The notes beneath the pieces are model-generated. The model saw only the letters and a list, made by a program, of their open reading frames with translations. It did not search any database and was not told the DNA's origin. A DNA stretch of 64,000 nucleotides, from assembly GCA_951799425.1 (NCBI GenBank), contig OX637391.1:46657069-46721068 (forward strand), in the 5' to 3' direction. A program made the translations under genes and the position numbers. How positions within the stretch are numbered: position 1 is the stretch's first letter; the number at the start of each line of letters is the position of its first letter. The DNA comes from Ilex aquifolium. Taxonomy: Eukaryota > Streptophyta > Magnoliopsida > Aquifoliales > Aquifoliaceae. This document shows positions 1 through 12,597 of the stretch, piece after piece.

Positions 1-1958
1 TGGGTAAGATGAATCAATTTCTCCTTGTCAAAAACTAAGAAAGAATTAGAAGGAGTCAAACATGCCACACAAAGAAGTAAATTAGTGTTTGACTCGGTAA
101 AACGACTATTTAGCTCTTGAAGTTGCATATTTATGACGGTATAAAATAACTCAACTTGATAGTGATGCAAATTTGTCTTTTTTTGAGTACATCTTGACCT
201 CCCTCGAGTTTTAAAGATATCGCCCATCTCTGGAACAACCATCTCATATTTTTCACAAAACGATGCGACATCATCAAGAAAAAGACTACAATCAATTTCC
301 CTCGTCATTTGAAGTCGTTGCTTGGATACTTGAACTAATGTCATGACATTCATGATATCTTGATCTTTCCTTTGTAATGCCTACGACAACTCATTTGTGA
401 TTTCCAATATGCTTCTCATCAAATGAAGATTGAATACAAACTCAAAAGATTGTAGCAAATCCAAAAGAACATTTGTCTCCCCTATTTGTTCTGCATTTAT
501 ACCATCTTCTGAAGCCATATCAAGCACATCAATTACTGATGAGAACATATCAATCAAGCTGATCAAAGAATAATAATGTGAACCCCAACGTGTATCATAA
601 GCACATGTAAAATTAGTTTCCTGATTTATCCTCGCCCACTTGAACGCTCCTCATTATCGAGTAATTCAATAACTCTAGTCGTTTGTTTCTCCCTAAGAAT
701 ATCTCATCGTTTACATGAGGCTCCCACAACATTCATAATATTAGCAACCAAATTGAAAAGGGTCACGATTTGAATATAATTCTTTGCAACGACCACAAGA
801 GCTAATTGTAATTGATGCGAAAAATAATGGACATAATATGCATATGCATTCTCCTTTATTATAAGTGTCTTAAGACCATCGAATTCACCTTGCATATTAC
901 TAGCCCCATCGTAACCTTGCTCGCGCAATCTTGACAAGCTCAACCCATGTCTAGCAAATAAATCTTCTACAGCTGTCTTAAGTGAGAGAGCACTAGTATT
1001 AGTAACATGTTCAAAACCTAAAAGCTGTTCAACTACATGTCTTTTCTTGTCCACAAATCGCAACACTCCAGCTATTTGCTCATTTGTTGATATGTCACGT
1101 GATTCATCAATAAGAACAGAAAAAAGTGCATCACCAAGACGGGTCACAATCGCATTACACGTTTCAATAGAAGCTGCATTTATAATGTCTTTTTGAATTC
1201 CAGACGAAGTCAACTTGAGATTTTTTGGAGCATTTTTCAACACAACAGCTTTAATATCCTCATTGTGATCAACAAGAAATCTAAGAAGCTTAAGGAAATT
1301 TCCTTGATTACTTGAATTCTCAGATTCATTATGATCACGAAATGCAAGCCTTCGCCTTAGAAGAAATCGAATACAATCAATGGATGCATTCAACCGGGTT
1401 CTGTACTCACTTTGAGCTTGGTCTGACTGTTTGAAGAAAATAACTTCAATACTTTGCTTTAGATTTAATAAATCTTGACATTTTCTCCAAGCTTAGTTAT
1501 GAGAACTATTAACGCCTCTAACGTGCATTTGAAACTTCTCTATTCTCTTCCAATTTGAAAAGCCCGAGCTAACAAAGGTTTCGCCACCCGATTGTTCTCC
1601 CATATCTGATTTAAAAAGATAACAGCACATGACAAAATGCTGCATCTTTCGCTACACTATACTCAAGCCATTTACCAAACTGAGAAAACCAAGATTTGTT
1701 AAACCGTCGTAGTTTAACACCAAATCCTTTTTGTGGAAAATTATGGTCACAAGGTTGACAAGGACCCTTTTGTAGATAAGCTCTACGAATTTGGTCTCGA
1801 TCATTAGGATTATAATCCATAATCCGATGTTGCAGTCTGAGATCTGATGGAAGATCTCCCAAATTAATATCTATATGACTTTTCTTTGAAAAATCACTAC
1901 CTCTGTTTGGAGGAGGTGATAACTCTGACTCAGACTTTCTCTTGAAGTACTTCTCCAT
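1..1958 (-). pseudogene. hAT transposase with TTF-type zinc finger and DUF4371 (ZMYM1-like), decayed
   Basis: This would bind element ends and catalyse cut-and-paste transposition in the nucleus. The start is the Met at 1958-1956. The first 115 residues hold the plant TTF-type zinc-finger region: GPCQPCDHNFP near residue 65, then the WFSQFGKWLEYS block and KDAAFC. The next recognisable block, 1393-704, is the DUF4371/RNase H-like core with the acidic motifs IDESRD and GYDGASNMQG. A third block at 566-381 continues towards the C-terminus, and the hAT dimerisation region should lie beyond position 1. Reading is interrupted between the blocks: stops follow residue 115, there are several lesions in 1400-1610, and another break lies between 704 and 566. 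It is therefore a pseudogene, not a multi-exon gene. Family assignment is firm, and activity is very unlikely. Confidence 0.85.
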
Positions 1959-2484
1959 GACTGTTTCAAAAAATTATTCAAGAAAATGGGTTTATACATC
2001 AACTTTTGTAATTAATTAAACAAACTATTTTGTCAATTTTATCACTGGCATTCTAAAGAAGATATTGTATTAGGAAGCAAAGCAAATACAAGTATAAATG
2101 CATAAAAGTATCCAATTCATAATTTTAATAAATCCAAGCAATATCATTCAAAGTATTAAAAATAGGTTCGGATTGAGAGTTACCAAAAAATACTTTTTAC
2201 TGTCGACTTAATAACCGCAACTCAATGTCTTCAAGATATCTTCAATTACTAATCCGGGCTATAACAAATCAAGAAAATAATTAGGACAAAATGCACAAAA
2301 AAAAAAAAATTTAGGGAAAAATGCATAAAAATTCAAATAAGGCAAAATGACCAAAAATATAAATTAGGGTTAAAATTAAAATGCACAAAAAATCAGAAAA
2401 TTACCAAGACTAATTAATTCAAAATTTTAAAAATAAAAAACTAATTTATTTTGTGTGTGTTGTGTGCAGTGTGCGCGTGTGTTG

Positions 2485-2640
2485 ATCGAGAGAGAGAGAG
2501 AGAGAGAGAGAGAATTTACTTTTGGCGTTGTCGCCTTGTTGGTGGTGGCCTTGGTGGGTGCAAGGAACGACAAAAAACTCAAGGAACTGAGGAATGAAAC
2601 TTTACTCTTGTGTTTCTTCTGCTGGGCAGCCTGGGCGTGA

Positions 2641-2692
<52 letters not shown>
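2485..2692. repeat. GA and GT microsatellites
   Basis: Two (GA)n runs, near 2488-2512 and 2658-2690, and a (GT)n run near 2640-2658 lie in the non-coding 5' part of the hAT element. The short frame across them is low-complexity and is not a gene. Confidence 0.9.
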
Positions 2693-2693
<1 letters not shown>

Positions 2694-2977
2694 AAAGATA
2701 AGATAGGTGTTATTTGTTAGGTGATGTCTGTCCAGTGGACCAAAAATTTTGTTTTTTAATAGGTTTGCGTGGATTGTGATAGGTCAAAAATTTGATTTTT
2801 TAATAGGTTTGGGTAGATAGTGGTGGACTCAAATTTTTTTGTTTTAAATGGGCTTAATTTTTTAATTATTTTGGGTAGATAATGTGGGCCTAACATTTTT
2901 ATCTTTGATTTTGGGTGGGCACTAATAATATATTATACAAATATATAATATATATACCTAACTAATAATTTTTTTTA

Positions 2978-2999
2978 GGGGGGGGGGGGGGGGGGGGGG
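2978..2999. repeat. 22-base G homopolymer
   Basis: An uninterrupted run of G lies just inside the hAT terminus. It is prone to slippage in replication and sequencing, so its length is uncertain. Confidence 0.9.
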
Positions 3000-3044
3000 A
3001 CTTGCCCACCCTGGCCCATGCGGCCATGCCTCCCTCCGCCTCTG

Positions 3045-3217
3045 GTTATACCACCGTAATCTGTATATGATCTAAGTGAAAGAATTATGTTCCACGATGT
3101 TGGTAGGTCAATTGAGCGTTGAAGTTGATTGGTTGAAGATGAACTATGTTGTTCATTGCCCGATGAAAAACCTTCGTTGGTTTTGTTGGAATGCCTATTT
3201 GATGTGCGTCTAGACAT
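3045..3217 (-). pseudogene. Unknown 5' reading frame cut by the hAT end, with TATA-like box upstream
   Basis: On the minus strand a Met at 3217 opens a Ser/Asn-rich frame (MSRRTSNRHSNKTNEGFSS). It reads for about 57 codons until it runs into the hAT terminus at 3044. A TATA-like TATATAAG lies at about 3261-3253, some 40 bases before the Met, a normal spacing for a plant promoter and short leader. I do not recognise the protein. The frame continuing into the element becomes a Pro tract read from the G run and means nothing. This may be the first exon of a host gene interrupted by the transposon, or chance. Confidence 0.25.
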
Positions 3218-3261
3218 TTTTTTTCTATGTTTTACACATGTATGACTGATGGCTTATATAG

Positions 3262-5076
3262 GTGCGGCTGAGCATTTGAAGATTACAATAATATTATAAA
3301 GAATTTTAAAATAACTTCACATTGTCAAGATGTGACATAACTTAACACTGATAAAACAATGACATGATTTGATATTGTTAAAGTTGTTATATGATAAGAA
3401 ACTAATAAAATAATGACATGACTTGACACTATCAAAGTTGTGATTACACTGATAAAGTTATGAGATTACCTCACACTGATTACCACTTAAAAGATATGAG
3501 ATAGACACTACCATTTTGACACTTATTACAATTGCTAAACTTCATTAGACATATAATCCTCTGATAGATATTGTTCACCAGACAAGATAGTATTTTGCTC
3601 AACAGGTGTCAACTATCTTCCATATGCAGTTCCAATAATGTCTGTTACTAGTTGTAGCATATGATATTGACACCTACACACCATCATCCTATTATTCTCT
3701 TTTTAGAAATGTTTAACTGCTGATTCGCAGTCTTCTCTATTCCTTCGTTGCATCATTAGTGAACGCATATGTGGCACCGGTATCCCAAGTTTGCTTAGTT
3801 ATGTGCATAATTTGTTTGATTCATTAGCATGACATGCTCACTCTTGTCGTACTCTTGCATAATACTCTTTTGAATAAAAAACCTCTCACTCTTGTAATTA
3901 TCGTTTCGTTCTTTTGGATCGGAATATCAATAATGTTTAGTCACTTCATAATTGTAATGCATATGTCCTCGTTTCATCAGTTTTCATATAAAATCAGTGT
4001 TTTGTCACTTCAACACATAGTTTGCTAAAAAGCTCACCAATCTATATTCACTCAATGTTTAGGTCAGTCACCAGTGTGTAGTCATGTCGCGCCATAATGT
4101 TGAGTCAGTTGAAACAGTAATGTGCTAGAGTGATTCAGAAGGCCACTTCAGCACTTGGTTTGAAAGAATCAGGGTTTTGTCATTTCATCATCAATTTTAT
4201 TGAGTCAAGGTTTAGTCACTTCATCACGTGGCTTGTAGAAAAGCCATACAATTGCAAAAACACAAACAGTTTCATTGTGATTATTTATTCAACGTGTGTA
4301 AACGCTTCATTGTACACATTTCATCTCGAGCCATGAATTATCATCAGCGAATATTGTTTGAAAGTCTGGGTCATCATTGGGCGTTAGAGGATAAGTTATT
4401 CTATCCATTGAATTCTCATTTACGTTATTCACGTAGGGCCATAAGCATAGTGATGGTCGAATGGCAATATCGTTTGAGGAAAAGGGAAAATCTAAGTGAA
4501 GATTTGCGCACTTGCAATATACGAAGACCTTGACAAATAGTCATTAATATTGCAAACAACACTCCATAAGAATTGGAGCGAGCATGTTTCATTTTTGAGC
4601 TGAGAACAATTGCACGACAATCTGTTTAAATCAGTAGAACCTCTGTCGCATCGCACGAGACTGTACTGAAGAAGGGTTGATAGAACAAACACTTTTAAGC
4701 TTCCGCTTGAGTGGGGAAGCTAGAAGTATTTTTGATGTCAAGATATTGACGAAGATGTAGATCCATGAACAATGAATAAGTGTCATGTTATTGTTATGTT
4801 GGAACATCTGGACAATATTTTCATTGTTCTGTTTACATATGTTGGTTTATAATGTTTCTATTAAATGTGTTATTACAAGGTTAGTGTTATTTATTTTTAT
4901 TAAATAAATTTTGTTGAAGTTGGTTTACTTGTGCTGCTGACAATAATGATTTTCTATATGACAACATGATGAAATATAAAAATTGAAATTCATATAATGG
5001 TTATATAAAATCATTAAAATCGAACGTCTATATAGTACAACTACCAAAATGAGGATGATGTCCAAAATTTGACAAA
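3262..5076. other. AT-rich intergenic stretch, no gene recognised
   Basis: Only short frames without recognisable motifs occur on either strand. Local imperfect repetition of TGATAAA / ACATGACTTGACACT phrases is seen at 3310-3500. No RNA gene or element end was recognised. Confidence 0.6.
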
Positions 5077-5230
5077 AAAACTAAGTGCCACATGGAGGTG
5101 GTCGTCTGCGTTGCTGATACTCATGCTCAATCTCATGTGGACCCTCTTATGTCACATGTGATATAGCGACATCATCGCCATTATGTAGATGATATCCACG
5201 ACCCATTCCCCCGGGCTCGTCATCTGCCTC
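5077..5230 (-). pseudogene. C-terminal tail resembling plant-mobile-domain / PP7-long-form proteins
   Basis: Read on the minus strand, this stretch encodes an acidic segment (FEADDEPGGMGRG) followed by EHEYQQRRRPPPCGT and a stop at about 5079. Such Arg/Pro-rich endings occur in plant transposon-linked proteins with the PMD (PF10536) domain. A stop interrupts the middle. Upstream on this strand the sequence is replaced by a LINE fragment, so only the tail survives. The assignment is from memory of the family and is tentative. Confidence 0.3.
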
Positions 5231-5261
5231 GAACTCTTGGTTAATTTTTATTTTTTCATAT

Positions 5262-6418
5262 TAAAATTTGACAAAGTTCATAATAAGGTTAAAAGATGGA
5301 CAAACAGGTGTTTATCTTATGCAGGGAGGCTTCAGCTAATTGTTGCAATCCTTAGTAGTATCCACATATATTGGTCTACCCATCTTTGCTTTCCTAGACA
5401 AATTCTAGAGAAGATTGAGCAGATTATGCGTGCATTTCTTTGGAGTGGCACAGACATGAAACCAACTGGAGCCAAATTTGCCTGGAATGATGTATGTAAA
5501 CCTAAAAAGGAAGGTGGATTGGGGATTATGGGAGGTTAAAGCTCCTCAGTCCTACTCATGGAATTGGTCCCAGCATCTCAAGCTTAGGGGGTTGATTAGA
5601 GCTCAATTGCTTCATATTATTGGAAATGGAAACAATACTGACCTGTGGAATGATAATTGGCATCCTAGAGGTCCATTGCTCATGTCATGGAGTGATGGAA
5701 TCATCCCTCATCCAAGGCTTCCAAAGGATTCAATTCTGAATAGAATAATTACCAATAATCAATGGGTTTGGCCTCACACCAGATCAGATGAGTTGGTGGC
5801 ATAGCAAGGTCTATGCCAAATTACCTTCCAAACCTGGGAATGGTAATTGCCATCAAGACCATGGTCGAAACTCATATTGTGGGCAACTCAAAATTGGAAG
5901 GGAAAATCGTTGTTGGTGATACTACTGAAACTAAGTTTGGCAGCTAGTGTTTACAATGCTTGAAGGGAAATAAATAATCGAATTTTTAGCAACCACTTTA
6001 CTGACAATGAAACCTTGTTACAGACCATTGTCCAAACTGTGAGAGATCATGTTGCAACTTTGAAGTTCGAAACAACCACTAGGAGCATACAATTTCTACA
6101 TTCATGGAACCTATCTACTTCGTGTTTGGAATTACAAATTAGCCTTCTATAGAGGCTTCCAAGTTGTTATGTGCTGCTGGGATTTGGCATCTAGAAGAGG
6201 TTTTTTGTCAAGCTTAGGTCCAATATGAAGGGATAATGTTGGAAGCCTTAGCTCAAGGTGTTTACTTTGCAATTCTTTTAATAGGAGCTAGGTAGATTTG
6301 CGTGTTTTGTTTAGTTACATTGGGTTATACCTAATGAATTGAACAACGCATTCCCCTGATTTTTGTATACACACATTTTGCCATCAATGGAATTTATTTA
6401 TTTTCCCAAAAAAATATT
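5262..6418 (+). mobile_element. LINE (L1-type non-LTR retrotransposon), 5'-truncated 3' end
   Basis: A plus-strand frame from about 5265 matches the part of plant L1 ORF2 just after the polymerase core: HNKVKRWTNRCLSYAGRLQLI, then IEQIMRAFLWSG and KKEGGLGI. The frame shifts at about 5530 into IGNGNNTDLWNDNWHPRGPL, typical of the region before the zinc-binding tail. A further block (AASVYNA...REINNRIFSN, about 5938-6065) is the C-terminal end and has a stop where Trp is usual. The catalytic reverse transcriptase domain is missing, as expected of 5' truncation. The element closes with a 3' UTR and A-rich tail (TTTTCCCAAAAAAA near 6418). It is dead: at least one frameshift and two stops are visible. 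Confidence 0.8.
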
Positions 6419-9400
6419 TTTTTTTACTACAAACAACCATTTACTCTAAAAGTTTGAGTTATTGAAGAGAGTATAATTGAAGTATTTATATTTCAATACG
6501 TCAGGGGTGGCTCAATAATATTTGGGGCATAAAACAATGACGGTTAATGAGGTTTTTTATTTTCATAATTATAATTTAATTTTTTAATTTAAAATTTATT
6601 ATTTTTACTTTTTGATGAGATTTAAAATTGCTAATTATTTTTTTATTCAAATTTTGCTAATATTTTTTTTTTTTTATTAATAGTATGAGTTTTGATCATA
6701 GATATTTATAGGAATATAATTTATTGTTTATATTTTTACTTATTTATATATGCAACTTTCACCTAATTTTTTTTTATATTTATTTTTTACGAGTAAGAAC
6801 TTTATCAAAACATTTTTTTAATGACGGAATATTTGTTTAAGGGGAATATTTTTTTAATGACGGAATATCAAAATATTCATGCAAGATTCAAGGGGAATAT
6901 TTTTTACGAGTAAGAACTTTATATTTGTTTTTCACCTAAACTTTGGCTTTTTATGTACACTGCCCAGTATAGTGAATAAAGATATTCATCGACAAAATTC
7001 TTAATGGGATAATTGATCGCTCTAGGTAATTATGATACATGCTTAATGGGACAATCAATTTTCTCTACATAATTACATATACTTAATGAGACTTGCTTAT
7101 TTACTTTTTGATAGGTTACTCTGTTAAATCTCATCTCTATCTCTTCAACTTTGGTCGTATTTTTTTCCGATAATCATGTGTATGTACTAACTCTTATATT
7201 CAATTGAGTTCAAGATTGTTTGGGTTCATTTATCCAATAATCTAATGACTATTTGTTAGTTTTAAAACCTTTTCCTCTTTGAGCTTCAGTGTCGTATTTG
7301 AACAACATGAATCTTCCTTTTTTGTTGGCGCTTGGCATTTTTTGTTGTTCCACGGAAGAAAGGGATGTTGCATTGATATAAATATTTTTCTTGAGCCATG
7401 ACATTAAGAAATACTATATATGTCATATACTAATTGCAACGAGTATGTGTGATAATCGTGACTATTGAGTTATTATGTGAAAATCTAATTGGGTTAAAGC
7501 ATTAGCGTGACAACAAATTCGATGCTATGATTTTTTAACCCAAACAAACCATGTGAAGTTTAGCCCAATTGGTATTTGTGGGTGCTATGATATTTTTCAT
7601 ATCCAAAGTTTTTTTTTTGGCTAATTTTTGTGGGTTTGGTTTGTTTATGTCTACAATGTTGTTGTATTACACAGTGCCTTCAGGCCCACGCCCACACACA
7701 TATACATTTTCAACTACACACACAACACGTTTTTTTGAATTGGGTTCTACTCCAACAATAAATTTTTGTGATTTTAGTGAATTAGGTTCAATTTGATGTG
7801 AATTTTATAGTTGGGGTAGGTTCGATTTTTTGCAAATTCCTATAGGTTGTTTACATTCAAATTTCTATAATTTTGTTGAGTTTTAAGTTGACATTTTTTC
7901 AACCTTACATACACCTGCTTAGCAGCTTTATTTTTGTCAATACAATTAATTTTAGTTTTTCAAATTTCTTAGCACCTTGAACTTTTCTTCAACTATATAG
8001 GCTTTCATTTTATTATTTGCTATTTTTCACAATTGGCTTCCTTGCAATGTTGCTCATTACGTTGGATAAAGTTTCTACAATGTTCTTTGACCGAACATGA
8101 GCCATCTACGGTAGGATGAGCAAAAGGCGAAGAAAGCTTGATCTTGCATGAAACAATATGAACTCAAGGATGCAGAGGTTGTATATCTTGGCTAGAGGAA
8201 AAGTAATTTTGAGAAGTCAAGTTTTTTAGTTTTTTAATTTTTTGTCACTTTTTTTTAGTCATGATAATTTTGCCAATCAATAAAGTTGATTTTATTTAAC
8301 AAAAACATGCATTTGATCCCCATTAGGCTCCCAATAACCCATTTTTCATCCATTTCTTTTATTTCGAAATTATAGATTATTTTTTATCCATTTATTTCAT
8401 TCTCTCGGAATCATGTATTAATTTTCTATTTTTTTCAATAGATCATTGCATAAAGTAATAGATAAATGTCGTAGATTGAAATCTTTGGATTTAAACAGTG
8501 AGTATTCTTGGGTGCATGCAACATGAATATTTTTATTATGAAATTTATATGTTGTTATGGACTTCATTTACGTGGTTGTGTTAGGCAAAATTGTGGCGTG
8601 ATAATTAGACATTTGGTAACCTTTTTGGGTTTAGAATAAATTGTGTATACATGTTGAAAATTTTATGGTGTCACATTTTTAGGGGAAACTTTGGCTAGAC
8701 TTTTTTAAAATGTATGGAGGGTTTAATTTTTTGTCCAATGAATTTATTACTAATTGTTGGTTTTGTTTTTGATTACTCAACGTCTTTAGGTACAAACACA
8801 AGATCAATTGAACCAATCATCTTGATTTGTTTTAGTTTTGCTTGGATTTTGAACTTATTGTTGTATCAACTTTTATATGGGATTTGATATGAATGTTAAT
8901 TAAGTGCGTGCTTTAAAATTGCAGGTTGGATTTGATATATGCAGATCTATATGGATAAAGTTGAACTTTATACTATTATTGATATTACTATATTGTTGCG
9001 ATAGTTGATGAATAATTGTATTGAGGCAGAATTGAGGCGTGATATTAAATCTGATAAATGAATTGAATCGTGTTTTCTTTAAATTCATATGTTTTTCATT
9101 ATAATAAGTAGATCTGTATAAATTATTAGTCATTCGATAATTATATATACAAGTTGATATTTTGTTGTGTTCTATTTTTAAATTTAACTTTGTCAATTTT
9201 TTTTTTTTAATATTGATTGTGGGTCTAGATTGATTTAAAACGGCGTAACTAAAAAATAAATAAAAATAAATTGTTACTTAAAATATTTGTATGATATTGA
9301 AAGTTTTTGTATTACATGGTTAGTGTTCGCTTTTATATTGCGCAATGTCTTCAAGTTCGAGTTTTGTCTATTTTTTTTTTAAAAAAGTGATTGTCACGAT

Positions 9401-9424
9401 TTAATATAGTGGACTCGATTCTTT
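6419..9424. other. AT-rich intergenic stretch, no gene recognised
   Basis: About 3 kb of T-rich sequence with only short frames lacking motifs. A Helitron-like hairpin remnant (ACAGTGCCTTCAGGCCC) occurs near 7673, and a small direct repetition around AAGGGGAATATTTTT lies at 6840-6905. Nothing else can be supported. Confidence 0.6.
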
Positions 9425-9854
9425 GGGTGAGTGATTTTTATGGTGCACCATACTTTAGGCACGAGTTATTACTAGAATTTTTATTTTTCAAATAGGTAAT
9501 ATTTTGTTAATCATTTATGTAAAATGCGGATGTATTAAAGGATGCATTTTAGGTTTTCAACTTAGTACGGGTCCAAGTTTGATGCTTGATTATTTTGATT
9601 TCACGATCAATATTCAGTGTTTGATTATTTCGTGCGTGTTTACGTTCAATGTTTGATTGTTTCGTGTTCAAGAACAATGTTATTTATTTATTTATTTTTG
9701 AATTGCACAATTTTAGGCACGGATAATGGAGGCAGTTTAGGCTCTCAGTTTAGTACACGTTCAAGTTCAGTGCTTGATTATTTCATACCGAAATTCAGTG
9801 CTCGATTTTTTTTTTTTAAATTGTACAGTGCCTTCAGGCACGAGTTATCTCTAG
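9425..9854 (+). mobile_element. Helitron 3' end with internal subrepeats
   Basis: The stretch ends in GTGCCTTCAGGCAC, a perfect short hairpin, followed by GAGTTATCT and CTAG then T (CTAG at 9851-9854). This matches Helitron 3' structure (hairpin, then CTRR) and is the same end sequence seen inverted in the four Helitrons later in this window. A decayed copy of the end lies near 9460-9476. Between them the phrase TTCAGTGTTTGATTATTTCGT recurs three to four times. No matching 5' TC end was found upstream, so the start is arbitrary. Confidence 0.5.
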
Positions 9855-10264
9855 TACTTATATATACGATAAAATTTATATAGATCAGTTTTGATAATTA
9901 AGTATATTTTTGCTTTTTTGACGAAATTATTTTTCTGCATAACAAAAAATACTTAAAAAGTGCTATCATACATAAACTAAGACGATGGTTTGTAGTTGTT
10001 CTCGGATTAATATGACTTTAGTTGTCAACATTCTTGAAAATTTTCTTAATTATTCAGGATGTGTCTACTTCACACATAAACTAAGACGGTGTACATTTGA
10101 TCATCTCTTTATTCCATGACTCAAATTGAACTTGCAAATTCTTTAGGAAAGTTTCTGGTCTTATTGGATGTAACAAAAATTGATTTGCCCACAAGATGAA
10201 TAGAAAGTGCTACACAAAATACCTATAAATTGTTTTACCCAAAGCTAAATCAACTTGTGTATTA

Positions 10265-10651
10265 GAGCAACTGGAGTTGCCATTTTGGGGTTTCAAATCA
10301 CCTATTTGCAATTTTGAATAATGTTTTGACATTCTTGAATTATAAATCTGTTCCAATGACAGGTGTCAAAATGGGATGTCATTTTCATATTTTCATTCAT
10401 TAATCTATATGAATCGTTGGATCTATATTCATCGTTGCATTGTTCAGCAATTTAACGGATCTATATTCATCAACTCATTTGCAACCTCTCCCTTTCTCTC
10501 TCCAGAGTTGCCAAAATTGTCACCCCAAAAGCATTGTTGTCATTTTTCAACCTTTGATGCCACCCCTTTAGAGTGACAAATTTTGAATTTGGGGTGGCAT
10601 TTTGGCAGTTATGGGATTGCCACCCCTGATGCCACTCCCCTTTAAGTTGCT
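10265..10651. mobile_element. PIF/Harbinger-type MITE
   Basis: The element starts GAGCAACT after TTA (10262-10264) and ends AGTTGCT before TTA (10652-10654). The 3-bp TTA target duplication and GAGCAAC-type ends are typical of Tourist/Harbinger MITEs. Subterminal inverted repetition (GGGGTGGCAT and ATGCCACTCCCC) supports it. It has no coding capacity; the short frames inside are not genes. Confidence 0.6.
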
Positions 10652-10764
10652 TTAGACCCAGCACAGAGGAAAATACTAAATTTAGTATTTATCAATTCTA
10701 GGCAAAGTTTCATATAAATTTCTTGCCTTACGACTTTGTTTCTGTCAGGTCATCCCTGTATAGA

Positions 10765-10782
10765 CCCCCCCCCCCCCCCCCC
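10765..10782. repeat. 18-base C homopolymer
   Basis: An uninterrupted C run sits just upstream of the foldback element. Its length is likely to vary between reads. Confidence 0.9.
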
Positions 10783-10841
10783 AATAAGAAATAATTCGGG
10801 CATTATGTCCCCACAATTTTTTTGGCACCCATAACCAAATG

Positions 10842-12597
10842 GAGCTTTTGACCCAACCCATACACTTTTCAGAAGTTATGCACAAAAAGGGGGTCGATTT
10901 GAAAATATTTTCCAAACCCATGTACTTTTAAAAACGTCAGATGGACTGACGCCTTTTGTTAAAAACGTCAGTCCATCTGACGTTTACTGACGTTTTTAAG
11001 CCAAAAACTCATCTTAAAAATGTCAGATGGACTGACGCCTTTTGTTAAAAACGTCAGTCCATCTGACGTTTTTAACACTATAGGGCCTTAAGAGACGTCA
11101 GATGGACTGACGCTTCTAAATGCCAAATACACTTCCCTTCCCAGCAGATGGACTGACGCTTCCTAAATGCCACATGCACTTCCCTTCCCAGCCTTAATAT
11201 GAAAGTTCAAGCAAGACCAACCACAAACTAAATAAGGACATCACTGCATTTGATCATTTTCAACCACCAATTATTTAATGCCTAATATATTTTAATCCTT
11301 TACTCGATAATCTTTTATGTTGACATCCTTTATGTTGGCAGTGTACTCGATAATCCTTTATGTTGTTTTGAATATTAATCACGTTGTTAACATCCTTTTT
11401 TTACATGTATACTTTCTAAATAACTTATATTTTTTTACAACTTAATTAACATTAATGTCGACATGATCAACATTACAAATATTTTTTTTTTATGTATGCA
11501 TTTTTAATTTTATGATAAAATTAAATTAAATTATATGTATACATTTTCAATTTTTAAAGTTTTATATGCTAAAAAATATAAGTATTTTTAAATTTTTATT
11601 AAATAAACATTTAACATTTTACTCAGAAAAAAAAGGCAGAAAACCTATCACTAAAAGGAATATTCATTTTGTATTCGATTCACTGTTGTTCTTAACGACT
11701 GGTGTTCGCTGTTTTAAAATATTATTGTAAGTCGGAAAAAAATTTAGGATCATATTAAAATTGATTAGAAATTATATTTATTTTATACATTTATAATATT
11801 TTAAAAAAAAATTAGAGTAAATATCATAGTTCGTTTTGACTTTTATCTCCAATTTGAATTTTATCCATGAACTTTCAGTTGTCTTATTTTAGTCCCTCAA
11901 CTATTAATTTTGTTACAATTAAGTTTTTAAATTTATTTTTATCGTTAGATCAATGTTGAAATCAATCAAATTGGACTAATCTTCAGTTGATTTGACAATG
12001 AAAATTAATGAAATGATTTAATTGAAATAAAATTGATGGATTAAATTAAAATAATTAAAATTTATGGGACTAAATAAAAACCCGAGAGAAAATTTAGGGG
12101 GCAGTTATTATAATTACCCAAACTAATATTAATTTATAAATATATTTAGGCATTAAATAATTGGTGGTTGAAAATGATCAAATACAGTGATGTCCTTATT
12201 TAGTCTGTGGTTGGTCTTGCTTGAACTTTCATATTAAGGCATTAAATAATTTGGTGGCTGGGAAGGGAAGTGCATTTGGCATTTAGGAAGCGTCAGTCCA
12301 TCTGCTGGGAAGGGAAGTGTATTTGGCATTTAGAAGCGTCAGTCCATCTGACGTTTCTTAAGGCCCTGTAGTGTTGAAAACGTCAGATGGACTGACGTTT
12401 TTAACAAAAGGCGTCAGTCCATCTGACGTTTTTAAGATGAATTTTTGGCTTAAAAACGTCAGATGGACTGACGTTTTTAACAAGAGGTGTCAGTCCATCT
12501 GACGTTTTTAAAAGTGTATGAGTTTGAGAAATATTTTCAAACAGAACCCCTTTTGTGCATAACTTCTGAAAAGTGCATGGGTTGGGTCAAAAGTTCT
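10842..12597. mobile_element. MULE-type foldback element with long inverted arms
   Basis: Perfect 9-bp direct repeats AACCAAATG (10833-10841 and 12598-12606) flank the element, the hallmark length of Mutator-like insertion. The ends form long inverted repeats: ACTTTTGACCCAACCCAT at the right end, read inverted, matches GCTTTTGACCCAACCCAT at the left. Each arm is about 430-450 bp (about 10842-11290 and 12145-12597). Within the arms the 17-base sequence CGTCAGATGGACTGACG or its complement occurs about twelve times, each able to fold because CGTCAG and CTGACG are complementary. The central 850 bp is AT-rich and non-coding, and may contain a nested element (about 11816-12118). There is no transposase, so it is non-autonomous. 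It lies about 560 bp upstream of the first defensin gene. Confidence 0.8.

Larger units (their letters stand above)
1..3044 (-). mobile_element. hAT DNA transposon, 5' part (other end outside the window)
   Basis: The element reads on the minus strand. It carries a hAT-type transposase (1-1958) and a non-coding 5' region (1959-3044). Its outer end is the GC-rich terminal sequence CAGAGGCGGAGGGAGGC, read on the minus strand from 3044, which resembles the CAGGGGCGGA-type ends of plant hAT elements. The eight bases at 3045-3052 (gttatacc) would be the target-site copy, but the other end lies before position 1, so this cannot be verified. The 5' region contains GA and GT microsatellites and a 22-base G run. 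Family assignment rests on the transposase; the terminus is an inference. Confidence 0.7.
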
